Numbered from the stretch's first letter, positions 1 to 12,454 are shown. The stretch: 64,000 nucleotides of DNA from Mariannaea sp. PMI_226 (GCA_024336345.1 JANFOG010000001.1:2852001-2916000), one strand, 5' to 3'. Numbers and translations are program-made. Notes: generated by a model not told the origin, from the letters alone.

Positions 1-3000
1 TCCTGTAGGTCAAGGTTGCAGCTGTCCATCTGCACCCCAAAAAGCGGGCAGCGCGTGACTCATCGTCGGCCCTGGTTGGCCGTCGAGCCGGTCGAGTTTC
101 GGGGACTGTTTTGGGTCAGTATTCGGGAAGTGGTTAACATCAACAAGACGTTGCAACCCATCTTCCTGTATTGGTTGATAGTTGAGAGAGCCGTCGATGC
201 TATTGTTTACTGGGAGAGGTAGGTAGGGATTCGTACACAAGGGTCGGCGCAAACACACCGTGAACCACTCACAGGTCTCCAATGCCGCGGGTGAATTCGA
301 TTTGGCGTACTAGGCGGTACGGAGTACTTGCCATGTACCAGAATGGAAGTCCCTCCCCCCCGGGTGGAGGAATAAGGCTGCAGCAACTAACACCCACAGC
401 GCTGTCCAGAGCCGGCCCAGTGGGAATGGTGTGTAGGATTCATGGCCAAGTGCAGACAGACTTGCGAGTAAATAGAAAAGAGGCGGCGGCACAGTTGCGG
501 CTGGGAAACAACTCGGTCATCGGCATCTAGGCTTTCCTTTCCCTTGGGTTTTTTGGAAAACTACGTACTGTGCAAACTATTGTCACAATCCTGTGTAGGT
601 ATGGCTCAAGGTCTATACCATTAGATGTCGCTTGGGCCTCTCTTGACCAGCGCCAGTTATTTCCGTACTGCGGAACGCCAGCCATGATCGCGCTGTAATT
701 CGCCCGTGTACGAAATCGCTACATTACTCTACCTATTTGTGCAAATAGTGTCGCCACGTTTTGGCTTCGGTTCCAAGAAAGTAGAACGCCTCAACCGGCC
801 TCGCCAAAGTCCAAAATTGGTACTGGTGCCCTCTTCGCCATACTTATTGGTTAATCGCGATCATAAGGGTTGTTTCTAGGTTGTCAAATGCTGAACTAAG
901 TTACAGCTAACCACTCCGCACAACTGTGGGTTTCGGATTTGGCTGAAGGCAGACCTTATTCGACCACGTTGTTTGAGATTACTTTTCGCCATTCTCAGTC
1001 TATCTACGGAGGTAAGCTCAAGGCAAAAGAGCGGTACAGCGTTTCGAACCGAGACCTATTGGGTCTCTTGGCCGGCCCTGTACCGCTTCAGGCTGGCAAG
1101 TGGAATGGGGCGGCGACAGTAGGCAATTGAGGTCAACTCACCACAACAGAGCGCCCTGAAACATGCCGGGATTTACTTGGTGACAGACCCCCCCGGTATA
1201 GAGATATTACGTGTCTCTGGCGAAGCGGTAAAGGGTGCCTATCAGCAGAGGAAAGCATGCATTTGGATCCATGTTAGTGAGGCGGAGTCGCGAGTGTTGA
1301 TGTAATACTGCCCAGTAGACATCAAATTGAATCAATCAAGTGGCGGTCCAGAAGGTGGGAGATCTTGGGCGTGGGCGTGGGCCTGGACTTGATTTGATGT
1401 GACTGTCTCAGGCACTGCAAATCAGGCTCTAGGTGCCCTCTTAGGCGCACAGGAGGATTTGTTTATCTGAGCGGTCAGCATGCCGCTTGTCCCAACTCAC
1501 CGTCCAGCGTGCAGCACATCCATAGTACTGTACCTACGTAGCCTGGGGTGGGAGGGGATCAATGGGGTATTGTTGAGTGGCAGGTGACCCTCCTGCTAAA
1601 TTGCAGTTCGCATATCCGATGGGGGTGTGCGACGGTTTTGCCCAGACCCCTGCACTCAGCCTTTTTTGATAAGTTGGGTTTCGATTTGGGAAGTGGACTG
1701 TACCGAATCGTGCCTCCGTTCATGTACGTACCTGAGTGACAGAAGTCACGGGCGGCTTCCCCAGGTCATTGCTTTGTGTGCCTAGGCCTCCTGGCTCCTT
1801 TTCTTTTTTCAGTTTTGGGTACGGAGTACCGGTAGGCTTCCTTTCTTTGCTTTTTTCTTGTAAGCCCCGTAGCATTATGTGGTGGTCTATTTCAAGGGCT
1901 CCCTGGCTTTGCACAACACGCCCCAAGGGAAAGGACCCCTTGTACGGCTGGGAATGACAAGTCATCAGTGTGAAATTGGACGTCATTCAACTACCAGCGC
2001 CTAGGCTCCACCCTCCAGGCTGGGCGGAGAGGCCAGAATTGCCTTGTGAGATGGCCAAGGCAAAGGAAATTTCAGCGCTAGAAGAGACCCTTCTCTAAAG
2101 CTTCCATACGTTCCAAATCGAGGTGGACCCAATCCGAGGAAGCCCGGAGAGGCCCGGACTAGTTCGGAGTGGCTTATTTCACTCGTTCTTATCGGCCTCT
2201 TTCCAGCGTTTTGTGTAGAGCCAAATTTTTTTTTCGTTCGTACCCACAGCCTTTATTACTCGAACCGAGCTGGGATAGTTTTGCTCAACTGAAGTTAACA
2301 GTTGATGGCGTGTCTGGTTGGAATGGATCTTTGCTTCCAGGACCTTACCGCTTTCTTACTAAACCACTATAACTGCAAATAGACATTTTCGATTGCAGTA
2401 CGTAGTTGCCTGGAAAGTAAGTGGAAGGTGAAAATGTAAACGCGCCGAATTGTCCTGCAAGATGCTTACTATTGCTCATTCAACAAGGCTAATGTGAACG
2501 AGTAACTGATGTACTTCCTGACGTAGTACCTAGAGTAGAATAATTCAGGCTACAACATAACCAATTCTGATTAGAATTTGTGGCCACACAACCGCTGACT
2601 GCTACGTACATCCTTTGGCGATCAAGCAAACTCGAAACAGCGCCCACAAGATGCCGGCTTAAGAAATACTGTGTGATTGTACACTGTGGCTCTGTGCTAA
2701 AAAAAAAAAAGGAGGAAGAAAAAGAAAAGAGAGAGGAAAAAAACAGCCACCGCCAAATCGAGGACCTGAAAATGGAGTCGATCTACTGATAGTCGCTGAC
2801 CCATTGGACAACGTCGCCAGAATAGGGCGCATTTCAGCGCCGTCGAGCGTCGAGCAGAGTGCTGCTCTCTGGTGTTTCCAGGGGTCGACGCCTGTCTCAA
2901 TTTCCCTTTGTTGCGGTCGAGACTCCACTGTGCGTCACAGCGAGCGACGCCCACTCAGCAGCACTCAGAGCCCTTGCTAGGCCGGGTACGAGACCCAAAT

Positions 3001-3200
3001 TTGCTGGCCTCCTGCCATTTGGAAGTACGTACAGATTACTTGGCACAGTATGGAGTGCTCCTCCTCAATAAGTAGGTACGTACCTAGATGCGTGGGCTTT
3101 CAATCCAAGAGCCCCACACACGGGTGTATCTCGTATGAGAAACGAGCATGTCCCCTCCACTTTTCACTTCATTTTCACTTTGTCCGCCTTTTTGAAAATT
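1..3200. other. Left intergenic region, no supported gene
   Basis: No reading frame here looks like a protein: the open frames are under 95 codons, unspliced-looking and without recognisable motifs. Two copies of GTACGGAGTAC lie at 317-327 and 1819-1829. An A-rich then purine-rich tract follows 2700. The last part merges into the pyrimidine-rich promoter of the small-ORF transcription unit. Confidence 0.5.
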
Positions 3201-3632
3201 TCTTCCCAACACACCCTTTCAGGCCGGACACCCCTTTCCCCATCGCAACCCTCATTCCACCCCCCCCCTTGTCCAGCTCATTGCCCTGCCCTGCGCGCCC
3301 AGGGCTTCACATCAGATTACCTTTCACTAGAACGAGGCAAACACCAGACGCCCTCAAATACATAAGGACGCCGAGGCTCCCTACTCCCCAGATGGTTCTA
3401 ATCGGTCTCCTCATCAACAACTTGCTCTCACCTTAAGCTCTAATTCACATCATCTGAAACTTGGACAAAGACATATCGTCTTCCAACAGCAATCAACAAT
3501 CATCAATCAAACGCGACTTACACACAACCGCATCACCACTTACCACCACCACCAAGAACTGAGCCAATAGTCCTCAGTTCGCCATCCTCACCAACAAATA
3601 AACAAAGCTTCACAAGCCAAATCATAACCAAC
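3150..3632 (+). promoter_or_regulatory. Pyrimidine-rich promoter and A/C-rich leader of the small-ORF unit
   Basis: From about 3150 to 3330 the plus strand is a long C/T-rich tract of the kind found upstream of strongly transcribed genes in filamentous ascomycetes. From about 3430 to 3632 it becomes an A/C-rich, G-poor stretch full of CAA, ATCA and ACC motifs, as in long fungal 5' untranslated leaders. It runs directly into an ATG in perfect CAAC-ATG-CC context at 3633. The transcription start cannot be fixed from sequence. Confidence 0.5.
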
Positions 3633-3719
3633 ATGCCTGCCCAGCGACCTTCGCAGCTTCCTCCTTGCCCCGGTCCTCCTCCCAGCCGACCTCTGCCACC
3701 TCTTCCCAAGCGTGGCTAA
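3633..3719 (+). CDS. Candidate 28-aa proline-rich microprotein
   Basis: An ATG in the fungal consensus start context (CAAC before, CC after) opens a 28-codon frame ending in TAA at 3717-3719. The peptide starts MPAQRPSQLPP, is about 40% proline with several PxxP and PPP motifs, has one cysteine, and ends PLPKRG. Its codons are mostly C-ending or CCT/CTT, unlike the flanking non-coding DNA. It follows a 200-nt leader-like stretch and is followed by about 900 nt that read like a long 3' UTR. No domain is recognised. PxxP-rich peptides can bind SH3 or WW domains, but that is only a possibility here. It could also be a uORF in a longer transcript or the first exon of a spliced gene, although no good donor is visible before the stop. 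Confidence 0.5.
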   Translation: MPAQRPSQLPPCPGPPPSRPLPPLPKRG

Positions 3720-4600
3720 ATACTGGCAAACCCTGACCTTAACGCTTGATCTCATGGATATATTCGCCTCGGAACTCGAAATGCCTATTTGGAGCCAACC
3801 ACTTTTACAACGCCACTGATACCCTTCCGCTTCTGTCTGGCCAGCATCCTCTATTACACGCCGTCACAGGTTCGCTCGGGTCGCCATTGTTTCCAAATGG
3901 CGCGCACATGCATATGCATATGCGATACCCATGCAACCCCATTCTGCTCATATGCATCTAATCACACTTCCGCTTCTTGAGCTGGCCATACCCTTTTTCT
4001 TCTTCAACTGTAGTGGTCATCATTTCAAGATGCCGCCCAATCAATTGGTTTGCCTTTACCGATCCTGCTCGTCTCTGAGGATTTTCAATCCATCAGGTCG
4101 CGACTGCATAACGGGCCTTCACAACAAACCAATCTTGTCTCCTGGCCGTGGCTGGGTCCGACCGGATATTTCAACATCTTCCTTTCTTCGATCGCGTCTC
4201 GTCAAAGAGCGTCGCATCCAATCTGTACCATTATGAGATTATAATCCCTTGCTTCTCTATTTCCTCTTTTCCCTCATCTTGTTATTGGAGATTTTCGCTA
4301 TTCCTTTTGGGGGGACTTTGTTTTTGGGACTGTATTATTAGAGAGGCATGTCACGGCGTCTTTACACATAACGCACGCTTCTGTCGGATCGCCAACGGCT
4401 TATTACCACCTTACAACGAAAGTGGCTGTTTTTGCGATGAGAGGGAAACTTTATGATGAATACGTCGGATTGGAAACTATAGAATTTTTTGGGGGCTGGG
4501 CATTCGCCCTCCCATAGCGCAAGGATTTTGGATGATCATTACTTTACGTCCACTGAGTAATTCAGTGTTGACAACGGCTATGGAGAGAAGAGATATTAAA
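3720..4600 (+). other. Trailer-like sequence after the small ORF
   Basis: T-rich sequence with several short frames (longest about 100 codons, low-complexity, no motifs). It resembles a long 3' UTR of the 3633-3719 unit. It includes an alternating ATGCAT/ATATGC patch near 3907-3926 that is close to palindromic. No separate gene is supported. Confidence 0.35.
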
Positions 4601-6448
4601 TCACTTCATGCACGCATACATACACTCGCAATGGAAATTATTATGCCAACATCACACACACACCTCGCTACTTGCTGCCAGTCTGCCTGTGAATAATATC
4701 CCTGTTCCGATCGTGCCTTGTGATCCCTTCCACCCTTGTCTTGTCCTCCCTAGCTTCTTACCCTCCCTTGCGATCTTGCTCAAAGCTGTGTCGTACTTAC
4801 TGCTGGAGGAACCGAGTCCCAAGAAAGCTGATGTCTACTCACGGCATCGTGCAGCTCTTGGTGTTACTCAATTCAGCGTCGATCCAACAGCTGACACATA
4901 TCCTGGCTTGAACGCTCACCATCGCATTCCTGTTTCATCCCTGCTCTACCCTTGTGCCCGTATCGCTCACAATATTCAAGCTATCTACCGTAATATGTAC
5001 TTTGCATGTACTGATCACCACGCCCCCTCCCTCTTCCCCCCCTTCCAATAGTGATCCTGGGGTTCGCTAAGACGATTTCCCAGAGGGCACGCTGATGATG
5101 ACGACAACAACAACTGCGCCCTCCAAGTAAACCCTGCGCCCGCCAGCCTGGTTGATTACAGCATTGCTCCGGTTCACTAACCCCCCCAACTTCTCGTAAG
5201 CAAGTTTGCTTTCTCAGCCGGATGTCCGGACTTCTTGGCCCGATGACCAAGAGGAGGGGCACCGGGTACCTTTTGCTCAACGAGGAGACCTCTCTGACGG
5301 GTGTTTGGATTACAGCCATTCATTGGCTGTTATTATTGTCTAGTTCCAAGGACAGGCTGAAACCAAGAGTCAAATGACGGGCGCGGCAAAACTCTAAACA
5401 GAGAATGATGAAACTTGGTCAGATAACTACGTAGTTCCAAAGGGGCCCTGTCTTGGCGATTTGGGCCATCGGGCGATTCTGTTTTCGTGACGGAGGCTCA
5501 TCCCGTCTTGAAGGTGCCCGCGACGGTACAACAGTGGTGATCGATGACTTCATACCACGTTTGAGGACGCGATCTAACCAGACGAATTCATTTCCCCAAG
5601 GGCCGTACCTTTTTTGCCAGGTACGACGCGCAGAATTCATTGCTCTGACCCCCTTTCCCCTTTGTCGCGGGTTCCTGAGACCAGTGCTCACGTCCACACC
5701 AAGTACGACGGTAGATCAGGGATGGCACAATTTTGGGGCTGGAGGTAGTAATGAGGTAACATTCACACGAAAGCCCGCCCACGTTTCTCATCCCATCCAC
5801 GAGCCATACCAGCGGTCGGGTTCAGGGGAAAAATTTGCCACCGCGGAGCAAAGCCTCAGCTCTTTTGGAGGTGTGGCAGCCCATCCATCCATCACCTCTA
5901 TGTATCATAGTAAGCCAAGAGCCGGGAGAGATTAGTTAATTAGTGGGCTTTTTGATTTTAGTTCAGTGGCAGCTCCGATGCCACCACTTCTGCCCAGGCT
6001 GCCAAGGGTCGACGCTCACAGGAAGTACAGTAGACTGATGCTCTCACGTGACTACCCGCCGTGGCTTGAGCCCGACCACGCCACCAGCCAAGGGGCGGCT
6101 TTGGGGCTTGTAAGTCCGGCTGAGGACCGCGCAAACTCTCAACGGTAGCGCAAGGCTGGAGTGTCCCTTCTCGTCACAGGCTGCCCAACTAATTACCTTA
6201 GTTGGCAGACACACAAGATATTGTTGCTCGGTCAGTCAGCCAACCAGAAGCAGGTCAACTTATACCCATTTCCAGACCAAGCCCCATTCTAGCAGTGTTA
6301 GCAAAACTTTGATCGAAGTCGCAAAGGTTACGCAAGGCAAAAATAATCACTCCTCATCCCACCTGGGCGCTTACATGAACCGAATCTGCCAACGCCATCG
6401 TCTGACCTCCCGCATCACACCTCGTCCAAAGGGACAAAGAAGCAAATC
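4601..6448. other. Intergenic region upstream of the SAM37-like gene
   Basis: Two open frames (147 codons at 4608-5051 and 160 codons at 5453-5935, both plus) show no recognisable protein features and are treated as chance. The last 400 bases should hold the promoter of the SAM37-like gene, including a TCACGTGA octamer at 6044-6051. Confidence 0.45.
6044..6051. promoter_or_regulatory. TCACGTGA palindrome (E-box/Cbf1-type site)
   Basis: A perfect palindromic octamer about 400 bases upstream of the SAM37-like start codon. The CACGTG core is bound by bHLH factors such as Cbf1 in yeast. The same octamer occurs upstream of GWT1 at 43974-43981. Function is inferred from the motif only. Confidence 0.3.
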
Positions 6449-7781
6449 ATGCTCGAGCTTCATGTCTGGGGCTCCGCGTTTGGCCTGCCTTCCATCGATC
6501 CGGAGTGTCTTGCCATCATCACATACTTGCACAGCAGCCTCCCCGCAGCAGACTGGTGCTTGATCCCTAGCAATGATCCATCCATCAGCCCATCTAGTAT
6601 GATCACGACTCCACAAATCAATCAAACCTTGTTGTGCTGACCCTGCTTCAGACTTTCTCCCCGCACTGTATCACAACGGTGCTTGGACCTCCGGCTTTAG
6701 GTCCATTGTCAACTACCTTAACACCAATTCACTTGGTGCCGAGCTGGATGCTGGCTTGAGCCCGACAGAGGAAGCTGATTGTGTAGCTTACGATGCCTTC
6801 CTGGCTGTCCACGCTGCCCCTTTACTGGATCTGTCACTGTACGTATCTGCTGCCAACTGGTCGACCACAACTCGCCCTGCCTTCAGCTCACTGTTGTCCT
6901 TCCCCTTGACGTGGACTGTGCCACCTCTTATCCGGGCAGAAGCAGTCAAGCGTGTTGAGCACCTTGGCTTTGCTGAGTTGGATACGGACTTTGATCCCAA
7001 TGGAGGTTTGCACCTTTCCTCAGGAAGGGACGCTCTCCCCGAGACGTTCCGCCGTCATATCCCTGCGCGGACAAAGAAGACGGTCTCGGAAGAGATGACC
7101 CCAGAGCAACATGTAGCTATTAGACTATGTGGGTTGACGGAAGACTGCCTCTCCGTCTTGAATGAATTCCTGAAGGGTGATGAGAAGCTGAGTTTCTTCG
7201 AGACTGCCAAGCCGACATCGCTGGACTGTTTGGCTTTTGGATACTTGGCTCTCATGCGAGATGCTCCTGTGCCCCGGTCATTTCTAAAAGATTGGATTGC
7301 TGAAAATGCTCCTCATCTATCCAAATTTGTGGATGGCATGAAATCCAGTTGCTTAGAGTCACCAGGAAGGCTGCCCTGGGTAGAACCGGAGCAAGTCTCA
7401 TACCTTCGGCTTGGTGGTCGTATCCTCGATTCCCTCATCCTTAACCTCCCGAGCGTTGGCCAGGAGTATGCCGGCGAGAAGAGGAGACGAGCCGAGGAAT
7501 CCATTACTGGCGTTGATGGGAGGACACTGATGCTGACCATGGGCGTCCTCGCCACCGGCGCCGCTATGGGTTATGGCCTGCGATTTTACAAGTCAATACA
7601 GCCATTCGGTGCCCGGACGCAAGTTTGGCAACCCGAACGGGGCCAGTCGAAACTGAGCCAGTTTGGAGAGCTTGGCTCCATGCTGGGCAATGCGCTGGGA
7701 GGATACCAGGGCTCCTTCCCGTCGCCGAGTGTACCCTCAAACGAAGCCCGGTTCGTTGAGACGGACACCGAGGTTGACTAA
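6449..7781 (+). CDS. SAM37: SAM37/metaxin-like mitochondrial outer-membrane sorting subunit
   Basis: Two exons, 6449-6596 and 6652-7781, give 425 residues; the 55-nt intron (GTATGA donor, TGCTGAC branch, CAG acceptor) splits one codon and restores frame. The protein starts MLELHVWG, matching the N-terminal thioredoxin-like/metaxin fold of fungal Sam37, followed by the LPAL-hNGxW block just after the junction. A GST-C-like helical middle follows (LxxLN-type repeats, 'SLDCLAFGYLALM'). Near residue 340 a hydrophobic segment (LMLTMGVLATGAAMGYGL) is a probable outer-membrane anchor, followed by a short hydrophilic tail. In yeast Sam37 works with Sam50 and Sam35 to insert beta-barrel proteins. The frame starting at 6756 lacks the N-terminal domain, so the spliced start at 6449 is preferred. 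It converges with PIG-U. Confidence 0.86.
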
Positions 7782-8297
7782 ACTTGGTCACATCTTTACT
7801 TGTAACATCATATGTATTTTAAATCCCCATCTCTCTAAGAACTAGGCCAACGGTGGGCAACAGATTAAGAGTCTGATGGCATTGTATAATTTGATCAATA
7901 CGAACCCGCAACTGAAGCGCGGAGTGAGAACATTATTGATGAAAGAACTTTAATTTTGTGATACTGGTTTCCAATTCATCGCGGCCACATTTCGTTTCCC
8001 TAGAAAGTCAACTCTCTAAAAGCCGAGTAATGAGGGCACTCCTCAAACCAGATACCGTGGTGTATAAGAGAGGAGAGCTTGAGAGTACGGGCTGGACGAT
8101 CGTCTTGGATGATCCATTGAGCAGGCTGTATATGACTACACTAAAAAAAAAAATCTATCGTGGCAGCAATATTCCAATTAAAATATTGCTACTCTTTATG
8201 TTTACATTTATGCGTTTTCAGACATTGGAGTGTGGTAGAATACCTCTGCCACTGATACGACATCTGACCTCTTATACCTATTTATATCAAGGATGCT
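7782..8297. other. Convergent intergenic region SAM37 / PIG-U
   Basis: A 516-base AT-rich spacer that should hold the two 3' UTRs. An ORF at 7958-8311 (plus) has no protein-like features. An A9 run lies near 8145. Confidence 0.6.
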
Positions 8298-9753
8298 CTA
8301 AATTTGTCTGATCTCTTTGCCAACCATCTCAGGTCGCTCAATTTCCCATTCGTCTCTCAAGACGGCAAATGTCAGGTCAGTCACCAATAAGCTCTGCCCC
8401 AGGCTCCATACAAGAGTAATAGCGTAGAAGAAGTTTGCGTTTCCGCTGCCGGCATAGATCCAAAGATGGTAGAAGGCGGGCCCAAGAAACGAGGCATACA
8501 AGAGGGTCGAGGTGGTGACGAATGAGTATCGCATCAAAGGGAAAAGATGGACATAGAGAGGGACCATGGCAAGAAAAAGGCTAGCATCGGCGAGAGACGG
8601 GTAAGGCTTGAAGATTGAGAAGGTGCCAAGGAGAATGGTGAGAACAGCCAAGGGCTGGGGCCGAATGCGGATGCATAACGCTGGGGAATACGAGGCGAGA
8701 TGGAGCCAGAAGACGCCCAGGAAAAATGCTCGGAAAGAATCGAACATCTCAATAAAGAAATACCACCAGAGACCAGCATTGGGGGTGAGATCAGAGAGCG
8801 TGAGCTGGATGCCGTAAGTTCGAGCCAGGAATTCCCAAGAGTTGCCAGCCAGCACAAAAGACATGCCCAGCAAGACAGTAGTACATCCAGCTACGACGAG
8901 AATGTTGATACCAGCGAACTGAAAAATTGAAGAAATTTGGCGTTTCTGAGACTGACGGTCGTAGGCGAGGAGAATAAGCGGAAGGAGGAGGAGGATTGGG
9001 TACATCGATAGATAAGATGCAAACGAGATGGCAACCATGGCGTTGAAGGGAGAGCCATGGATGGCCTTCGAGATGGCATGCAAAATCGCGCACGTAGTGA
9101 AGACGCTGGTCGAACGGCCTATACATGTCGCAATCGTATACGGATTGAAGAGAAACCTAACATACATCAGTAATTCTTCGAGGACGAGGTTCAGATGACA
9201 GGGCATTCTTACGCCGCGGCAACAGCAGCTCCACACCACTTCTTCGCTCGGCGTGGAGAGGAAAATAGCTTTGAGCTGCCTGCCTCGCCAGAATCGGCAA
9301 TGCTATAGAGGGCATTGGCGCTGAGGAGATCGATGGCGATATATAGGAGGTGCGTGAAGATAGGCCAGGCCTTCACGTCTGGGAGGAGCGAGAACAGGGG
9401 GAGAAGCAGCGGGGCCTGGTGGTAGACACCACCATCGTAAGGAGAGACATTGTTGGCGTACAGGAACAATCCCTCTTGCACTGTGAGATAATTAGAGAGA
9501 GTCTCGCGATGTAGGCTGGACAGAGCAGAGCACTGCTCTGTGTCGTGGGAAGGGTGGGGGTGGGATGTGTATCTGCATCCCCGTGTCGCTGCGGTTGAGG
9601 AGGAGGGAACTTACATCGTTTGAAGCTCGTGACAGGCGTAGAGATTTCGACGCGGCCAGTAAGAAGGTCGGGTAGTCCAGGAAAGGCAAGGAAAAGAATG
9701 AGCCGCAGCAGAGCAGCGCCGGCGTAGACGCTGGCTTTGCCTCGCAACGTCAT
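8298..9753 (-). CDS. GAB1: GPI transamidase subunit PIG-U / Gab1 (Cdc91)
   Basis: Three exons on the minus strand (9753-9615, 9480-9213, 9156-8298) encode 421 residues, close to human PIG-U (435) and yeast Gab1 (394). Introns are 134 and 56 nt with GTAAGT/GTAAGA donors. Signature segments include FPGLPDLL, RVEISTPVTSFKR, EGLFLY, VSPYDGGVYHQAPLLLP, FLFNPYTI and FKPYPSLAD. About eight or more hydrophobic segments indicate a polytopic ER membrane protein. PIG-U is a subunit of the complex that transfers preassembled GPI anchors to protein C termini. The start at 9753 is chosen because MTLRGKASVYAGAALLR begins the first membrane segment; the upstream extension in the same frame is arginine-rich and unlike the family. 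It is divergent from NOP7 across a 529-base promoter. Confidence 0.95.
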
Positions 9754-10282
9754 GATGGTGAAGCCGGTCGCATTCGCAGAATCGCGGGTCGCAAGACGGA
9801 CGACGTGGAGTTGACAGCTAATTACTCCCTTGGTAGGTACCCGTGTCAACTTTGAGATGGGAGCTTGACGGACGAATCGGCTTGCGCGGCGGGCACCACA
9901 TCTGGCCTTGGGCAATTCAGGGCTCGGGTGTACTAACTACCCCTCTGAAGGCAGGCTCAGTTGGGGGACTGGAAGCCACCAGGATCCCCAAGATGCTCTG
10001 CAGGTCCACTAGATACTCCCTTAAAATGTCTTATCGATTGCCAGTCCGCAACAAAGACTCCAAGACGCTCTGTCCAGGGCGGTGAGAGGCAGATAGACCA
10101 ATAACGACGCTGGCCGAAAACGCCAACCCATTTATGGAACAGCGCTGGGCGGTGCGACACGGCATTAAAAATTCAAGTCAGAAAAAAAGTTGCGATCAAG
10201 AGGCAGGAAAACTGGTGGTGCCCCGCTGCTTCATTTTGAAGGAAGAAGTCAACTAAAACATCATCTCAAATCAATTGCGACA
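9754..10282. promoter_or_regulatory. Bidirectional promoter region PIG-U / NOP7
   Basis: A 529-base spacer between two divergent start codons must contain both promoters. Close to the NOP7 side are an AAAAATTC stretch (about 10167) and a GCGATCAAG (10192-10200) that only partly match the RRPE and PAC elements. No TATA box stands out. Confidence 0.5.
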
Positions 10283-12262
10283 ATGCCTCGTATAAAGAAG
10301 AAGGGCCAGGCCGGCGCGGCCAAAAACTACGTTACAAGGAACCAAGCCATCCGAAAACTTCAGATCAGTCTTCCCGATTTTCGCAAGCTGTGCATCTGGA
10401 AGGGAATCTACCCTCGTGAGCCTCGAAGCAGGAAGAAGGTGTCTAAGTCGTCCACCAGCTCTACTACTTTCTATTTCGCCAAGGACATCCAGTACCTCCT
10501 CCACGAGCCCCTTCTCCAGAAGTTTCGCGACCAAAAATCTCTCGAGAAGAAGATCTCCCGTGCGCTCGGCCGTGGCGATGTCACCGACGCTGCTCGTCTC
10601 GAGAAGAACTCTGGGCAGCCTGAGAAAACTGGCAAGCCCCGATACACTCTTGACCATGTCGTCCGGGAGCGCTACCCAACCTTCGTGGACGCCCTGAGAG
10701 ACTTGGATGACTGTCTTTCCATGCTCTTCCTGTTTGCCAACCTGCCCTCGACTTCAATGGTTCCCGCCAAGATGATTGCACGTTGCGAGCGACTCTGCCT
10801 CGAGTTCCAACACTACTTGATCATGTCGCAAAGCGTCACCAAGTCATTTTTGTCTATCAAGGGTATCTACTATCAGGCCAACATCCAGGGCGAGGACATC
10901 TTGTGGCTGGTTCCCTATCGATTTAACCAGCGCGTTGTTGGCGACGTCGATTTCAGAATCATGGGTACCTTCATCGAGTTTTACATGACCCTCCTCGGCT
11001 TCATCAACTTCCGATTATACACCTCCGTCGGCCTCAAGTACCCTCCCAAATTCGACAAGTCCAAGGACGAGAACGCTGCCGAGCTCGGTGCTTTTACCCT
11101 TGAGGGCAAGACCTTGGTGGGCGCTGAGGAGCAGAAGCAATTGGAAGATTCCGAGCATAAGCCTGATCCCAAGACCCAAGCCGCTGTTAACAAGGTCCTG
11201 AAGAAGCTCAAGTCGAAGGATTCTGAGGATGAATCTATCTCTGCGACCGATGATCAAACTGATGGTGATGATAATTCTGGTGCTATCGATAAGTTTGAAC
11301 CTGTGGTTTCCGGCGGTGATGTCCTTCCCCAGCCATCCAACGCTGGCAACGCCCCAGGATCTCTCTTCTCCAACTTCACCTTCTACCTGTCGCGTGAGAC
11401 CCCCCGCCAGCCTCTCGAGTTTCTTCTCAAGGCTTTCGGCTGCAAGCGTGTTGGTTGGGACGCAGTTCTTGGCGATGGTGCTTTCACCACCAACGAGCTT
11501 GATCCCGCAATTACTCACCACATCGTCGACCGACCCCCTATTCAAGCTACGGCTGGGGAAGATGGTGAAGGCGAGGATAACCAGACTTCTCAGAAGCTGG
11601 CCACTAATATGCGGGTTCCTGGACGAACATATATCCAGCCTCAGTGGGTATGGGACTGTGTCAACGATGGCGAGTTGAAGGAGGCTCATCTATATGCCCC
11701 CGGAGCTTCTTTACCACCCCATCTGAGCCCCTTCGTGACGCAGGTACAGGGCGCATATGACCCTACTATTCCTCTGGAGGAGCAAGAGCCTGAGGAGGAG
11801 GCTCTTGAGGCTGAGAGTGATGGCGAGCAGCCTGACGAGACTGTTGAGGGCATGGATGTTGCTGACTCTGATAACGAAGAGGATGACGAGTTTGGCGGTT
11901 TCTCTGCAGACGAAGAGGAGGAGGAGGAGGAGGAGGAGAACGGCGACGACGAAGCTGAAAATGATGATGCTGATGAGCGGCAGAAGGAGCTCGAGGCAGA
12001 GCTCACTGGCGGCAAGGTGAAATCCCAGGCAGTCAATGGCAAGGCCAAGGCGAAGGAGGAGGCTCGCAAGGCTTTATCCAAGAAGGCCCGGGAGGAAGCT
12101 GAGGAGTTGGATCGTGCCAAGGGTATGCTGAGCAAGAAGAAGCGGAAGCTGTACGAGCAGATGGTCTACACTAATAACAAGAAGAGCGCTGAAGACCAGA
12201 AGCTGCGAGCGAAGAGGAGAAAGTTTGAAAAGGAAAAGGCGAAGGGTAAGGCTAAGGCGTAA
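10283..12262 (+). CDS. NOP7: Pescadillo homologue, 60S ribosome biogenesis factor
   Basis: Single-exon gene of 659 codons, the usual fungal length. The start at 10283 ([11 protein letters not shown]) is chosen over an in-frame ATG-like codon 31 codons upstream because the family begins with this basic stretch followed by [16 protein letters not shown]. The N-terminal pescadillo domain covers roughly residues 5-290 ([36 protein letters not shown]). A BRCT domain follows at about 358-482, with the [14 protein letters not shown] core. Next come an acidic region (about 498-568) encoded partly by GAG repeats and a lysine-rich coiled tail. With Erb1 and Ytm1 it forms the nucleolar PeBoW complex needed for 27S pre-rRNA processing. 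It lies 413 bases before RRN9-like on the same strand. Confidence 0.97.
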   Translation: MPRIKKKGQAGAAKNYVTRNQAIRKLQISLPDFRKLCIWKGIYPREPRSRKKVSKSSTSSTTFYFAKDIQYLLHEPLLQKFRDQKSLEKKISRALGRGDVTDAARLEKNSGQPEKTGKPRYTLDHVVRERYPTFVDALRDLDDCLSMLFLFANLPSTSMVPAKMIARCERLCLEFQHYLIMSQSVTKSFLSIKGIYYQANIQGEDILWLVPYRFNQRVVGDVDFRIMGTFIEFYMTLLGFINFRLYTSVGLKYPPKFDKSKDENAAELGAFTLEGKTLVGAEEQKQLEDSEHKPDPKTQAAVNKVLKKLKSKDSEDESISATDDQTDGDDNSGAIDKFEPVVSGGDVLPQPSNAGNAPGSLFSNFTFYLSRETPRQPLEFLLKAFGCKRVGWDAVLGDGAFTTNELDPAITHHIVDRPPIQATAGEDGEGEDNQTSQKLATNMRVPGRTYIQPQWVWDCVNDGELKEAHLYAPGASLPPHLSPFVTQVQGAYDPTIPLEEQEPEEEALEAESDGEQPDETVEGMDVADSDNEEDDEFGGFSADEEEEEEEEENGDDEAENDDADERQKELEAELTGGKVKSQAVNGKAKAKEEARKALSKKAREEAEELDRAKGMLSKKKRKLYEQMVYTNNKKSAEDQKLRAKRRKFEKEKAKGKAKA

Positions 12263-12422
12263 ATAGGCTGTTTTATACCATTCAGATAGATATTTTCAAT
12301 TTTCATGCATAGAACCGGGTTTTGTTACGTGGATAGCAGCAGAGATGATGATGTGACAGTATGCAGACGTGAATGAGATGATGGAAGTGAATTTTGCCGT
12401 CAATGAAAAACAAAATGATGAA

Positions 12423-12437
12423 GAAAAATTTTGAAAA
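12423..12437 (+). promoter_or_regulatory. RRPE element (AAAAATTTT core)
   Basis: GAAAAATTTTGAAAA matches the rRNA-processing element of fungal ribosome-biogenesis promoters, bound in yeast by Stb3. It lies 240-255 bases upstream of the RRN9-like start codon and 17 bases before a PAC core. The nearly palindromic core can be read on either strand. Confidence 0.65.
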
Positions 12438-12454
12438 AAATAGAGACAAAAAAC

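Noticed and set aside
4608..5051. 147-codon plus-strand frame
   Set aside because: Pro/Leu/His-rich translation of pyrimidine-rich DNA, no motifs.
5453..5935. 160-codon plus-strand frame
   Set aside because: No recognisable domain, irregular composition, and no promoter-like or intron signals; likely chance.
11015..11689. 224-codon minus-strand frame inside NOP7
   Set aside because: It is antisense to the well-supported pescadillo BRCT region and is a codon-bias shadow with no motifs.
12340..12390. Possible box C/D snoRNA (repeated ATGATG and GATGATG)
   Set aside because: No matching D box and terminal stem at the expected distance; fits a repetitive NOP7 3' UTR better.
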